Assembly: GCA_002778195.1 (NCBI GenBank)
Contig: PCDI01000009.1
Span: 472,791 to 536,790 of the forward strand
Source of the DNA: Raffaelea ambrosiae
Taxonomy: Eukaryota > Ascomycota > Sordariomycetes > Ophiostomatales > Ophiostomataceae
DNA length: 64,000 bases
Direction of reading: 5' to 3'
The translations under genes were made by a program, and so were the position numbers. Below the pieces are notes generated by a model, which saw nothing but the letters and a program-made list of their open reading frames with translations, was not told the DNA's origin and did no database searches. This document shows, piece after piece, positions 11,347 through 21,900 of this stretch (positions are counted from its first letter, which is position 1; every line of letters begins with the position of its first letter).

Positions 11347-12118
11347 CTGGTTTGAAACAACTGGCGTTAGTCCCACAGAGAACCAAACTTGTGCCGAGAG
11401 CTAAGAAAAAACGAAAGAGACAGAGCGAAAGGAACAAAGGGTGAAGGAACAACGCGAAGAGTACAAAAACAGCACCAAGAGCGCATCCAGAACAATATAG
11501 CCCGGGGGGGAGAGGTATCAAACAGAGAGGCGGAAGAATGAAGGAGAGGGTATGAGACGGCGACCGGGAACACACTCCCTTCTTCCGGTACGATGCATTT
11601 TGTACGCTGTCAGGGAAAGATATATAAGGCACAACTTTGAGCCTCTTGTCCTCGTCGGGATTTGAACATGCACGTTTCCGTGCATATGTGTGTGTCCAGA
11701 GGTGTGTGTTCTCCATAAGGCGGTCTCCCGTTGTGCGTGCGCAGCCAGCCGATCCACATCAAGGGTAAGCCTCAAAGACCCATAACTTATGAGAGGTGGC
11801 CACCAGGTGTCCTGAGCTCAGCGCTACCCTCGATCGCTACAAGGCAGCATCAATACCACAAGGCAATCTCCGGGCGAAGGCGGCCGCCCCCCGAAAAGGC
11901 AGTGCAGTTTAAGACAGTAGCAGTAGAACACCCCTGGGCTTTGACGTGGTTGACAAATCTCGAGCGAGGCGCCAACGCCGAGATCTGACACGCGGAGCCG
12001 TGGGGACGTTGCCTCAAATATAATCTCCACTAAAAAAATGATTCCAAAGAGATCGCCAGCACCACGAGGCCGCTGATCAAATAGGTTTGTTGGCCATGCA
12101 TCATCCCTTTCCCGACCA
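11347..12118. other. Upstream region of the bZIP gene
   Basis: Probably contains the 5' leader, an unresolved first exon and a pyrimidine-rich intron (about 11347-11580 when read on the minus strand). TATATA lies near 11620. No separate gene could be supported. Confidence 0.5.
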
Positions 12119-12915
12119 CTAGAACAGGAAAGTCCGGCTATGCACGGCGGATCCGGGGGCGCCACAGGGCTTGCACCTTCTTTTCTCACCCGCTTTCACT
12201 TTGCCGTCTTTTCTCTGGTGGAATCGAGCTGTTCTCTGCAGTTCTCCCGCTGGTGATCGTCTCGTTTCCTTATCAGTGCCGGCAGCGACCGGTTGTGGCG
12301 TGCCCAATGGCAAATCTTCCTTTTTGAGAGGAGGAATTGAAAGGTGGCCGGGAGGTGGTGGTAGCAGTGGCATGCTTTCTGGGTCCCCTCGTTTTGGAAC
12401 ACGTTGATTTGACACCGGCCCGTCTCGGGGGGACGCGCGCAAGAACACCGCGAATGCCGGGTACGAGCAAATACATCGGGCCCAGGACAATGTGTGTGGA
12501 TATATAAGGAGGGCAGGTCTGCAGGTCTGCACTTTTTGCAGGGCAAGTGTTGGGGGAAGGGGATCTGAGAAGGCCGATGGATGTAGGGATGGCAGGAGAT
12601 AAAGAGCGGTAGAGATAGGCATAACAAACATTGATGCCGCTCGCTGCACGTCAGGGCAGACAGCTCCAAAAGAACGCGAGAGAGCTTCCAGGGTTCCCAA
12701 AAAGCTCCAGAAAGCCTCCGGAGAGCTCATACAGGAAGAAGGCAAGCAAGAACAGAGTGACGAGACAGGAACAGCAGGGGAAAAGCGGAGAGAAACAACA
12801 TACCATTGTTGGGGACAAAGGTGACCTGCTTGGCCGCACTGGAGGCGGCATCCTTGGTGCGTTTCCAAAAGGCTGTGAAGGATGGCCGAGCCGACGCCTG
12901 CGATGCCGAGTCCAT
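12119..12915 (-). CDS. Possible small two-exon gene of unknown function
   Basis: I do not recognise the family. Exon 1 (12804-12915) starts at an ATG in a strong context (GCCATGG) and encodes about 37 residues with a basic amphipathic motif FWKRTKDAASSAAKQVTF followed by VPNNG. It ends at a good GTATGT donor (12803). The downstream frame to the stop at 12119 encodes a Pro-rich segment (SMPLLPPPPGHLSIPP) and a basic tail. A phase-compatible acceptor is AG at 12388-12389, giving exon 2 = 12119-12387 and an intron of about 415 bp, long for this genome. A second in-frame ATG lies 9 bp upstream (12924). The donor and motif look real; exon 2 is inference. Confidence 0.35.
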
Positions 12916-12924
12916 GGCTGGCAT

Positions 12925-15900
12925 TCCCCTCCCGTAGGGGAGGAGGAGAAGGAGAGGAGAGGCGGGCGGGCGGAGCCGAGACTCGACGACGATAGACCGT
13001 ATATGGGAACTGGTTACCGGACAAGACGCTGGGATGAAAGTGGCGATGGCAAAGCGCAGGTTTCGGCTGGGCGAACAGGATAAGCAGACAGGAGGGAAAA
13101 AAGGACACGGACGGCGGCGGTGATCGCGGGCAAAGAAAACAAAACGAGAAGGAGGAGACGGAGAAGAGAGAGAGAAAGCGTTGGTCTGTGTCTCAGTGTA
13201 GGTCTGTTCGTGGAGAACGAGGGGGAGATCTCCCAGGAGCGTGGGCGAGCAGAGGGCAGATGTGGAATCAAGTCGAAAAAGGTAGGTAGGGGGTGGGCGA
13301 GGTCAATGTACTATGGGAAAGGGCTGGCTGGGACCCACGGGCGTGGCAGAGTGCGCTGACGCCGAAGGCACTGCAGGAAAGAGCGGGAGACGGGCGGTGT
13401 CAGACGGGGGGGGGGGTTGATGCAGAAAGATGATGCAGAAAGATGAGCCGATCAGCAGAGATGACGGAGAGCGTGGAAGGGCAGGGGAAGGAAGGAAAGG
13501 GAGAGGAGGAAAGAAAAAGAAAGGAAAAGAGTGAGATGCCAAAAAAGAAAAAAAATCGCTGCAGAGACCCTGGCCGGGAAAGAGGCTGGACGTGCAGGCG
13601 AGGCAGGAGCGAGTGAGAGCAGAGGGCAGAGAACAGAGAGGAGAGAGCAGAACACGCAGAACATGCAGAACATGTATCAATGGGCCGACGACAAAAAGAA
13701 GCAGAAGCCACAGATGATGCTCTCGTCTCTCATGCTTGTCGAGGTCTTGTTTCTGCTGCTTTTCGTCGCCGTTTTCTTTCTCTTGTTTCCGCCCCTCTGT
13801 TGTCCCTTTTTTTGCTTTCTTTTTCTTCCGGCAGGTCTTTCCCTTTTCACTGGCTCCTTCCCTGGTCCTTCCTCGTTCCTTCTGCTTTGGAGCCGTCTTC
13901 TCGCGGCGTGGTCACGCCTGTTCCCCACATTTCAGCCGGTCTGCTTTGTATTTTTTTGGTGTATTTTTTTTTTTTTTCCTTTTGTCGTTGCTAGGACTGA
14001 AGACCCTGGAATGCGGCTGTTCTACGGCGTACTCGTACTAACTACTAATATACATACTATGTAGTAGTATGTGCAAGATAGTTAGGATACTATGGACGAG
14101 CACTATTGCGACGAGTCCTCAACGTGACTGCTCCGCCCCTGTCATAATTGCTTTTGGGACTGCGTTCTCGTGCTGGCTTGTCCCTGCAGACTGCATCCTC
14201 TCGTGTTTTGCAGGGGGCACAGGCCATAAACAGGTCATCCTCATACAGGGTCCTCTCCGCAGCACGCAGTCAATCAAAAAGCGTGAAATCAGCAGCGGGC
14301 AAAGCCCAGCGAGCCACATCACGTGCCTGTGCAATCTCGCGGACTTTCTTTTTTTTTTTTGTAAAGACATGCCCGGACATACTCGTACACCGTACTCCGT
14401 ACTTACAGGGTATTGCCTCTCACCACTCGCCGGAACCACGATCTGTCCAACCGATCCAATCGGCCAACCCCTACCGCCGCCCACTACGAGTACAACTCAG
14501 ACCCAGGACCCCCCCCCCCAACCGGCCAGCCAGGGCTCCCATGCCCCATGACCAGCCAGCCCGAGACTTTGTCCATTTCATCAGTATTGGCTTCCATCAC
14601 ACTCTCCTTGCAACACAGCACACGCTGCCCTCTCTCCTCGCAGACGGGCTCGATGACTTCCCCTAATGCAAACCCCTATTTCCTCCCGTCCTCCCCTTCT
14701 CCTCAACCCAGGTGGTCCGCACGCCACCGCTAGACCGCCCTAGCCCAACACGCTTACCCCCTACCCTTCCCCCCTCCCTTTTTTTGGTGACCGCCAGTGT
14801 ATTCGGTCGGGGAGTATTAGGGAGAGAGCGAAAGGGGCGACGCCTCGTGTCTGGCGCGTGTTGTAGCCTGTTTTTGGGGTCTGGCTATTGGTATCGGGGC
14901 TAGGGAAGGGGGGGGTTCCTTGGGGTCTGGTTTGGCCTGGTTGGGTCTGGCTGGCCTGGCCGGTCCGGGCTGACCTGCACCTGTTGGTTCGCTCCTGGGC
15001 TGCTAGCTTGCTGCTGGCACACTACTGGGCTTGGCTCTATTGTCCTCGTAAGTGACGTGCGGCGCTAGAACGGGGGAGCTGGGCCCCAAAAGTTTAAAGC
15101 TGGTTTGGACCCGCGTTAATAGGCCACCCACGCGAGAGGGAGAGAAAAAAAAAAAACTCGTGGCACACTTCTCCTCTTAGTAGCCAGATATGTTGCACAG
15201 CGCGCAGACGAGCCAGGGACCCTCCGTCCCTTATTGCAGCGTGTTATTATTCTCTTAGTCCCAGCCACGAGTAATAGCGGTCCCAGTGGCACATGCCGCT
15301 AGACCAAACCGGAAAGCAATAATTCCATTCTTTTTCTTTTTCCCCCTCTGTCTGTGTTCCCAGTCCACCTGCGTATTTGTGTTGGCTGTCGTGGCTTCTG
15401 CTATTCGCTAATCGCCGTCGTCTACAGTTTTGTTGGAAACTACTATGTAATAGGCTCGTGCGAGTACTCGTATCTTACCCCGTTTGCCGTTTTTTTGCCT
15501 CCTTGCTTCTGCTGTGTGCTCACGCATTGTCCCTACCAGTAACTGCTATGTATCTTTGTTGACATTGACACAATATCCCATTCACAGCTATCGTATTATC
15601 GAACTATACCGTGCATAGATGTGATTCCCTCCTAGCAGGCCGTCTAGCCTTCTACGAGTAGTTTTCCACCACTGGTCCTCTAGTCTTCTAGTCCTCGACA
15701 AAGTGCTAGCAGTCGTTTCTTCTATGTACTACTCGTACTCATAGTCTTCTAGCTACCATGCTTTTGCCTATCGTTCAATCGTTCCTTGTTTTTTTTTCGA
15801 TAAAAGTGACAGGCCGAAAAAAAGCCACCCCTGACTCCCTGAGCGCCAAAAGATACTTAACCGATGCTCCTTGGCTGATGCAGAACAATTTGAACAGAAA

Positions 15901-16077
15901 GCAAAAAAGCGCGAAAAAAAAAGCAATGACAATACAAAGGAATGGACGTTGTATGCGCCTTCCCCCGCCCCTTTTCTCGGAACTCCAGGCCGAACCAAAC
16001 ACTTAGCAACCCCCTCCTCTCAGATTATCTCTCCCTTCAGACCAATCAAGTCGAGTCCCCAACCAAGTAAGACTTTG
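12925..16077. other. Gene-poor region upstream of RRN3 3' end
   Basis: About 3.1 kb without a supportable gene. It is a patchwork of purine-rich DNA (13100-13660), pyrimidine-rich DNA (13730-13980), C-rich (14480-14780) and G/T-rich (14880-15010) stretches. Six of the 13 TACTCGTA/TACGAGTA octamers in the window fall between 14030 and 15737. An imperfect inverted repeat (CATACTA ... TAGTATG) lies close to the first of them at about 14053-14071. Confidence 0.6.
14030..15737. repeat. Cluster of dispersed TACTCGTA octamers
   Basis: Exact octamer copies at 14030, 14380, 15465 and 15730 (plus strand) and at 14485 and 15653 (as TACGAGTA). Other copies in the window are at 4826, 24323, 24527, 31411, 31423, 37681 and 51088 (the last as TACGAGTA). 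None lies in an assigned CDS. Function unknown. Confidence 0.7.
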
Positions 16078-18567
16078 TCAAGGGTTCAAAAGACCGTCCT
16101 CCTCCTCCGGATCCGTAGCTGTATCCTCTTCAAACTCGTCGTGCAAGGTCACGCCGCCCTCCTCGTCGCTGTCTTCATCGTCGTCGTCGTCCCCGCCGCC
16201 CACGCCCGGAATCGGCGTCCACGACACGTAGTCGCCCTCTAGCCACCGCTTGCTGATTGGCAGGTGGTACGGGTCGAACGGAAAGTTGCCCTCCAGCTGC
16301 AGCCACTTGTCGTCGTCCACCGTGTAGCCGGCATCTTCCCGTAGTGCATCGCCTGCCCCGTAGCGTCCGGAAGCGTACTGCGACAGGCTGATGCTCTTGT
16401 TGCTTTCAATCCTAGGGAAAACGTACATGAGCCGGAGCGCATGCGCCAGCTTCGCAAACTCGGCCACGATCGGCGGCGAGCACACCCGCAGTGGGTTAAA
16501 TGGCGCGTAGATAATGTTGGTCAGCGCGCTCTTGAGGCCCGGCATCCACTCCAGGTCCTGTCCAATATACGTCGAGGGTTCCTCCGGGTCCACCACAGCC
16601 TCGGGGTACTGGTCCACCAAGTCCCGCCACCGGAAGCAGAAAATGTACAGCAGAGCCTGCACCCAGCTGTACAGCTCTTGGTAGCGTCGCAGGTCCGGTC
16701 CTCGGCAGCCCTCGGTATTCGTCCGCCGGAAGATGTCGATGCGGTGGCACAGGATGCTGGCCACACTGCGCACTGTATCCCGCGGCACCCGCGCTGCCCG
16801 TGCCACGTAGCTGCTGAGATATGCCGCAGCTGCCTGTCGCACCGCCGATGGCCGGTTCGACTCGAAGCCCAGGTTCAGCAGCGTGCCTGTGAAAATGTCC
16901 TGCAGCGCGTGGCTCTTCTGGCTGAAATGGAACACCAGGAACTGCGCGTGCCGCGAGCTCGGCACTGTCAGCACAAAGTTGGCAAAGTCCGACAGCATGT
17001 CTTCCAGGCAGCTGCGTGCCGCCTTTGAATCCGGATCTTCAAATGCGGGCGCGAACAATGCAAACAGGCGATCCAGGCTGGCATCCAGCTTGTGCACCAG
17101 CCTGGTTGACTTTTGCAGCTGGCTGAGCTCATCGTTGAAGCCTGCCTGGCCAAAGCCTGGGTCCGAGTCCTCCCCTTCGCTTTCCTCATCTTCATCTTCC
17201 TGGTCTTCATCGTCGTCACCCTCCTCCTCCTCATCACTCAAGTCGACGTCCTCGTCGCGGCCGCTGCCGCCGGCTGTGTCTTTGCCGTTCAGGTCGAACA
17301 TGATCCGGGCCACGAGCTCGTCATCCATATCTGACAGGTCCAGCTGGAACTCCGTATCAAGTTTTACCACTTCCGAAGTGATGATCTCGAGCAGATCTGG
17401 TCCGATCTCCGTAGCGTACTCTCGAAGTCGAAGGAGATTGTCGAGATAAGACAGGTATACGTTCTTGGGCTCATTGGGGAAGGGGAACTTGTGTGTCACA
17501 AGCTCACAGACAATCGACTTGGCAGCAGGGAAGAGCTCCAGCATGTGCCGCAAAGCCAGATGCAATCGCTTCCGTGCCGTCTCGCGGTCGACACGGGGAA
17601 AGTCTGGGACCGTCCAAGACGCGACCTTGGGTTCTTTGAACTTTTCGACAATCATCTAGATGGTTTTCTGTTAGCATATTGCAGCGAGACGTGTAGCATA
17701 GTAGGCATGCTTGCTAGGATCCCAGAACAAACATACGTCAAGAATGGGGCGCAGATAGCCGCCTTGCGAGCTGGCGAGTGCTGCCAGGACTGCCTAATGT
17801 TAGCATGGCTAGGTACATTCAGATGGGCGAGGAGAGAGGAGAAAGAACTCACACTGCACATAGGCCCGGAAAAACTTCTCGTCACGCCCCATCCAGGAGC
17901 TGGCAAGAATGTGCTTTACCAGCCCAAAGCACGTCTTGTTGATTAGTGGCGTGCAACTTGTCAACGCCACCACAAAAAGAACCATCTCTTCTGGCCGAAC
18001 CAGCTCGTCATCGTCTAGGTCATGTTGGTTCTGGCCGTCAGGCTCGTGCTCACGCATGAACACCTCCTGCAGATCGTCCAGGCTGTGGTTGAGGCCGCTA
18101 TTGTGCTCCTCTAGGGAACGACGCACAAAGGCCTTGGTGTCTTCGAGCGTGCGGCCGCCGACGTCGGTCATGACGGAGACGACGTTGAGGCTCATGTCGA
18201 AATGGACCGACTTCTGGCGCTTGGTGCTCGCTGCAACGTCTTCTTTCTCTTCTTCGATCTTGATTCTTTTTCTCTTATGGGAGGTCATGCTCGTGTTGTT
18301 TTGAGAGTTGTCTTCCGTCTCATCTCTGATGTCGTCGTCTTTGTTGTCGCCCTTGTTTTCGTCCGAGTCGGTGGGGTCGCTCTCCTCGTACCGATCGCCG
18401 ACTTTCCGCTTAAGCAGCGCTCGCTTGTCGGTCTTCGTGACAGCGCCCACTTTCGTGGATTGAAAGCTCTCTCGCAGTATCGACTTGACAGGCTTTGTGA
18501 TATTGTTGGCAGGAGACGATGGTCTGCCGTTCGGGCGCTTCGGCGCTGCGATCGGTGCAGCCGCCAT
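16078..18567 (-). CDS. RRN3: RNA polymerase I-specific initiation factor Rrn3
   Basis: Rrn3 (TIF-IA) bridges RNA polymerase I to the rDNA promoter factors, so it acts in the nucleolus in rRNA synthesis. Three exons: 17853-18567, 17737-17789 and 16078-17655, giving about 781 aa. Donors are GTGAGT and GTATGT; acceptors are CAG and TAG. Splicing restores the continuous family segment WMGRDEKFFRAYVQFLAAL and then PILDMIVEKFKEP. The N-terminal about 110 residues are disordered, with basic and acidic clusters. The HEAT-like Rrn3 core follows (CTPLINKTCFGLVKHIL and onward), interrupted by an acidic loop rich in Asp/Glu (DNA about 17150-17260), a known feature of the family. The C-terminus is again strongly acidic. 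Length is near that of fungal homologues. Confidence 0.95.
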
Positions 18568-20333
18568 GTCTTGTCCAACACCGGCAGTTGTGGTTCTAGT
18601 CCTCTAATAATCGTCTTCTCTCCGGGGAGACTCGTGTGTGCCCTCCACGAGGTCGGCGGCCGGCGGTGTGGCGGTCGCGTTGTAAAGTGATTGTTTAATT
18701 GCTTTCTTTGAAATGGCGAAAGAAGGCTCTCGGACGTGGTAGCCTAGTGTACATTGCTGGGGTTCGTGCGGAAATGGGAAAAGAGATCAAAGATAAATTT
18801 CAAGAAAGGGTATATATAGTCACAAAAGACACCGACGTTCAGTGCTGCTAATATTGTCAACAAGAGATACAACAGAGCAAGACAAGGTTCGAGGGGAGTC
18901 GTTTTTTTTTAACGGCAAAAAAAAAATTTATTGACGAGGAGCCAGAGAATTTTATTTCGCCCATGCAGCTAAAGTTTTGGGGGCGGGGCGGTCGAGCATT
19001 AAAGTTCAAGAGGGGGATGGATCACGTGTGCTTACGGCCTAACTACTACATTTTGAATTCGGCGCGTGCATAACAAAACAGCAAGCAACCAATGGCCAGC
19101 CATGACTAGTGTACCATGATTTATTTAACTACAACAAGGCGGTGACGACAATGCAGAGAAGAGTTGAACTTTATGTGTATAAAAATCAACACAAGACCTC
19201 TGTATAGGGGATTCACCCTGGTTATTTTAGAAAGACAATACGCAGAAAAGCCATTCTAGATCTTTAACGTGCGCTCTTCACCGAGCATGAAACTTCTTTC
19301 GTAATGAGCAAAAAGTTCCACACAAAGTGCTCATTTGAAACTAATCCATTTGAAACTGGTACTACATAATCACACACAGTGCACCGTACAGACCTTTTTC
19401 TTTTCTGTGTCTATCACATTTCACATTTATCCGTCTGTGTGTTTCTCTGACCGATTTGTGCTACGCGATTATAGACATAGCTAGCTGCTCGGTAGGGAAC
19501 CCGCAGGACGAGGCCGCCATAGTTGCAATCTGATTGATACGAACAACAAGATCTGAGATTAAGCTGGGAATACATCGACGCAACAGGTAGATACACACGC
19601 AGACATGCCTGGTCCTTTCCACTTATACATGCAACGGCCCAAATAAAGCTGAATCCAGAGATATGAAATAGACATATAGAACGATGCTCGTGCAACAGGT
19701 GGCAGGGGAGGTGGCATGGAATATTTTTTTCCAATGGTTGAAAACGGCAAACAATGACAACAACTGCCAAGCAGTCTCTCGACCTTGCCGTGAGAGTGAT
19801 CTCGTAAATGGCATCGGCCGTAGTGAAAACGCATGGCGCGCTGGGGAATCTATTCGACAGTCAAAAGATAAATCAACAAAAAAGAAATGAAAAGGCAAAA
19901 GCAAAATAAAACCAAGCAATACAAAAAATCGAGACCGGACAGCGAGAAGGCCTGTGGACAGGAAAGAGAGAGGAGAACTTCCCCCATATCCCTTCCACCA
20001 CCCCCCCCCCACAAAATGACAAAATAAAATCAAATAACATGATGAGCCAGTGGTCGTGCTTTTTTTGTTCACTGCCCGAATCCACCTGGCTCCCTGTTTC
20101 TTTCGGCTAGCCTTGTGCCATCCTTCCATGTAGTTCCATCCATTTCCCATACAAAAAAAGAAGAACATTTTGTTATCTCTGTACACGGTTGTGTTTCCGC
20201 TCTGCGGTAGGATAACACCTGACACAACCCAATCCTCCCGTATACTGATACACGCTCGAGGGCCGGAGAGTGTGAAGCACTGTAGCACCGTGGTACCGAG
20301 TAGAGGGGCCGACTTCACTTGATGCGTAAGCCC
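18568..20333. other. RRN3 promoter side / HAP3 3' flank
   Basis: AT-rich 1.8 kb with no supportable gene. The frames at 19414-20318 on the minus strand are low-complexity and lack any family signal. A CCAAT pentamer lies near 19088. A homopolymer-rich block (T run, then A run) lies at about 18903-18930. Confidence 0.6.
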
Positions 20334-21900
20334 CTAGTATCCTTCGCCACCAGTAGCCCCGTTATGGCCACCTTGGGCACCATAGATGTAGCCAGAGGCG
20401 TCGGCGCCACCTTCGGGCTGCTGCCCAGCCAGGTCGCCGGCCTGGAAACCGCCGGCCGCACCAGTAGCAGCTGATCCATAGCCCTGGCTGCCTGGGCGGC
20501 CCTGCTGGTTCTCTCCTCGGTTTGATTGCGACTGCTGTGCTGTTAGATATCGAACGTAAAAGAAAGAGAGCTGAGGTAACGGGGGATGAGTTTGGTGGTT
20601 TTTGTGGGTGAACACCGGTTGCATAATCATACCTCGCGATACTTAGAAAGGTAGATTTTGAGAGCCTCTGCATAGTTTTCAAAGCCCAGGGAAGTCATGG
20701 CAAAAAGGATATCCTCGCCATTGACGGTTTTTCTTTTCTCTTGGTGACATTTTTCGGAAGCTGTTCGTACAGGAAACTCGTTAGCATCATAAACTCGAAA
20801 AGGCAAGGCTGCGTGGAGTTCCCAGAGAGGCGAGAGGGTAAGATATAAACTGTTGACAAGCTGAGACAACATACCTTCACTCGTAATGAAGGAAATAAAT
20901 TCGCTGACGCATTCCTGCATACACTCCTTGGCTTCCTTTGCTATCTTCGCGTTCTCGGGGAGGGCATTTTTCATGATCCGAGCGACTGGAGCAAAGTTTC
21001 GAATGTTAGCATCGTACACATCATTCTTGTCAGATCTCGACGAAGAACCCCGCGAGTCGTCGGGAGATTTGGAAGGCGACAAAGAATGCTGAGACATGGA
21101 GAAGAGAGAAGCAGAGAACAGTGCAAAGAAGGAAAAGGCTTCGAGAATGGTGAAGTGTGAAGGAACGCCTGCTGGCAGCGAGCTGGACTGGTGATCCGAG
21201 AGAACAAGATGCTAGGTTGAGTATAAATCGTGCAGAGAGATAGGCCCAGGCGGATGGAGGAACTCGAGTAAATAGAGATCCATGTCGAGCAGAGACCCCA
21301 TCTGGCCGGAGAGCAGCGTCCGTAGTCACGTTCGTCCTCCATGTTGGAATTTCGGTTCGCGTCGCACGTTCATACCAGCAAGTTCGTGGAAGCACACTTC
21401 TCGTGTAGAGTGCATTGGTCGGTATCGCCAGAGTCGTGCACGAACCACGGCCCGGGAACCATCAGATTCACCGACGACGTCTAGAGTGGCCGATGGTACC
21501 GAAGGCGTCCAAGTCGTCCAAGGCACCAGATTGAAACGGGGCGAGGCAAACAGAAAGAGACACAAGCAGCAACCGCAACACAGGAGCACAAGCAAACACA
21601 ACGCCCAGGCACACAAACAAAGAAGCAAACGACGACAAAGCCCAAGATGCAAACAAAGAGACAAACGGCAGCAGAAGCAGAAGCAGAAGCAGAGACATAG
21701 AGCAACGAGTACTATAAACAGAGAGGAAGCAGAAAGGACTCACCATTGGCTATGGGCAACCACCGATCTTGCTCCTTGACCTCGAACTCGTAGCCGAGCC
21801 CAGAGTGTGGGTCCTGAGGATCGTTCATTTGGCCTTCCTCGTCGGGGGACGGTACGCCTTGTTCGACATCCTTAGGATTGGACTGCGGGGAGTCGGACAT
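20334..21900 (-). CDS. hapC: CCAAT-binding factor subunit HAP3/HapC (NF-YB)
   Basis: Histone-fold subunit that pairs with HAP5/HapE and, with HAP2/HapB, binds CCAAT boxes; in fungi the complex controls respiratory, iron and redox genes. Four exons: 21744-21900, 20875-20985, 20633-20760 and 20334-20534, about 198 aa, all phases closing exactly. Exon 1 ends in KEQDRWLPIAN. Exon 2 continues VARIMKNALPENAKIAKEAK and ECVSEFISFITSE. Exon 3 has the hallmark KRKTVNGEDILFAMTSLGF and ENYAEALKIYLSKYRE. Exon 4 is a Gly/Gln/Ala-rich tail. Intron 1 is 758 bp, unusually long, and contains an ATG (21097) in frame with exon 2, giving a possible alternative N-terminus of 37 residues that would drop the conserved EQDRWLPIAN. 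Intron 2 is 114 bp and intron 3 about 98 bp. Confidence 0.95.

Noticed and set aside
11640..11740. tRNA-like T-loop (GTTCAAATCCCG) on the minus strand near 11655-11670
   Set aside because: No matching acceptor stem, anticodon arm or D arm about 70 nt upstream, so no cloverleaf can be built.
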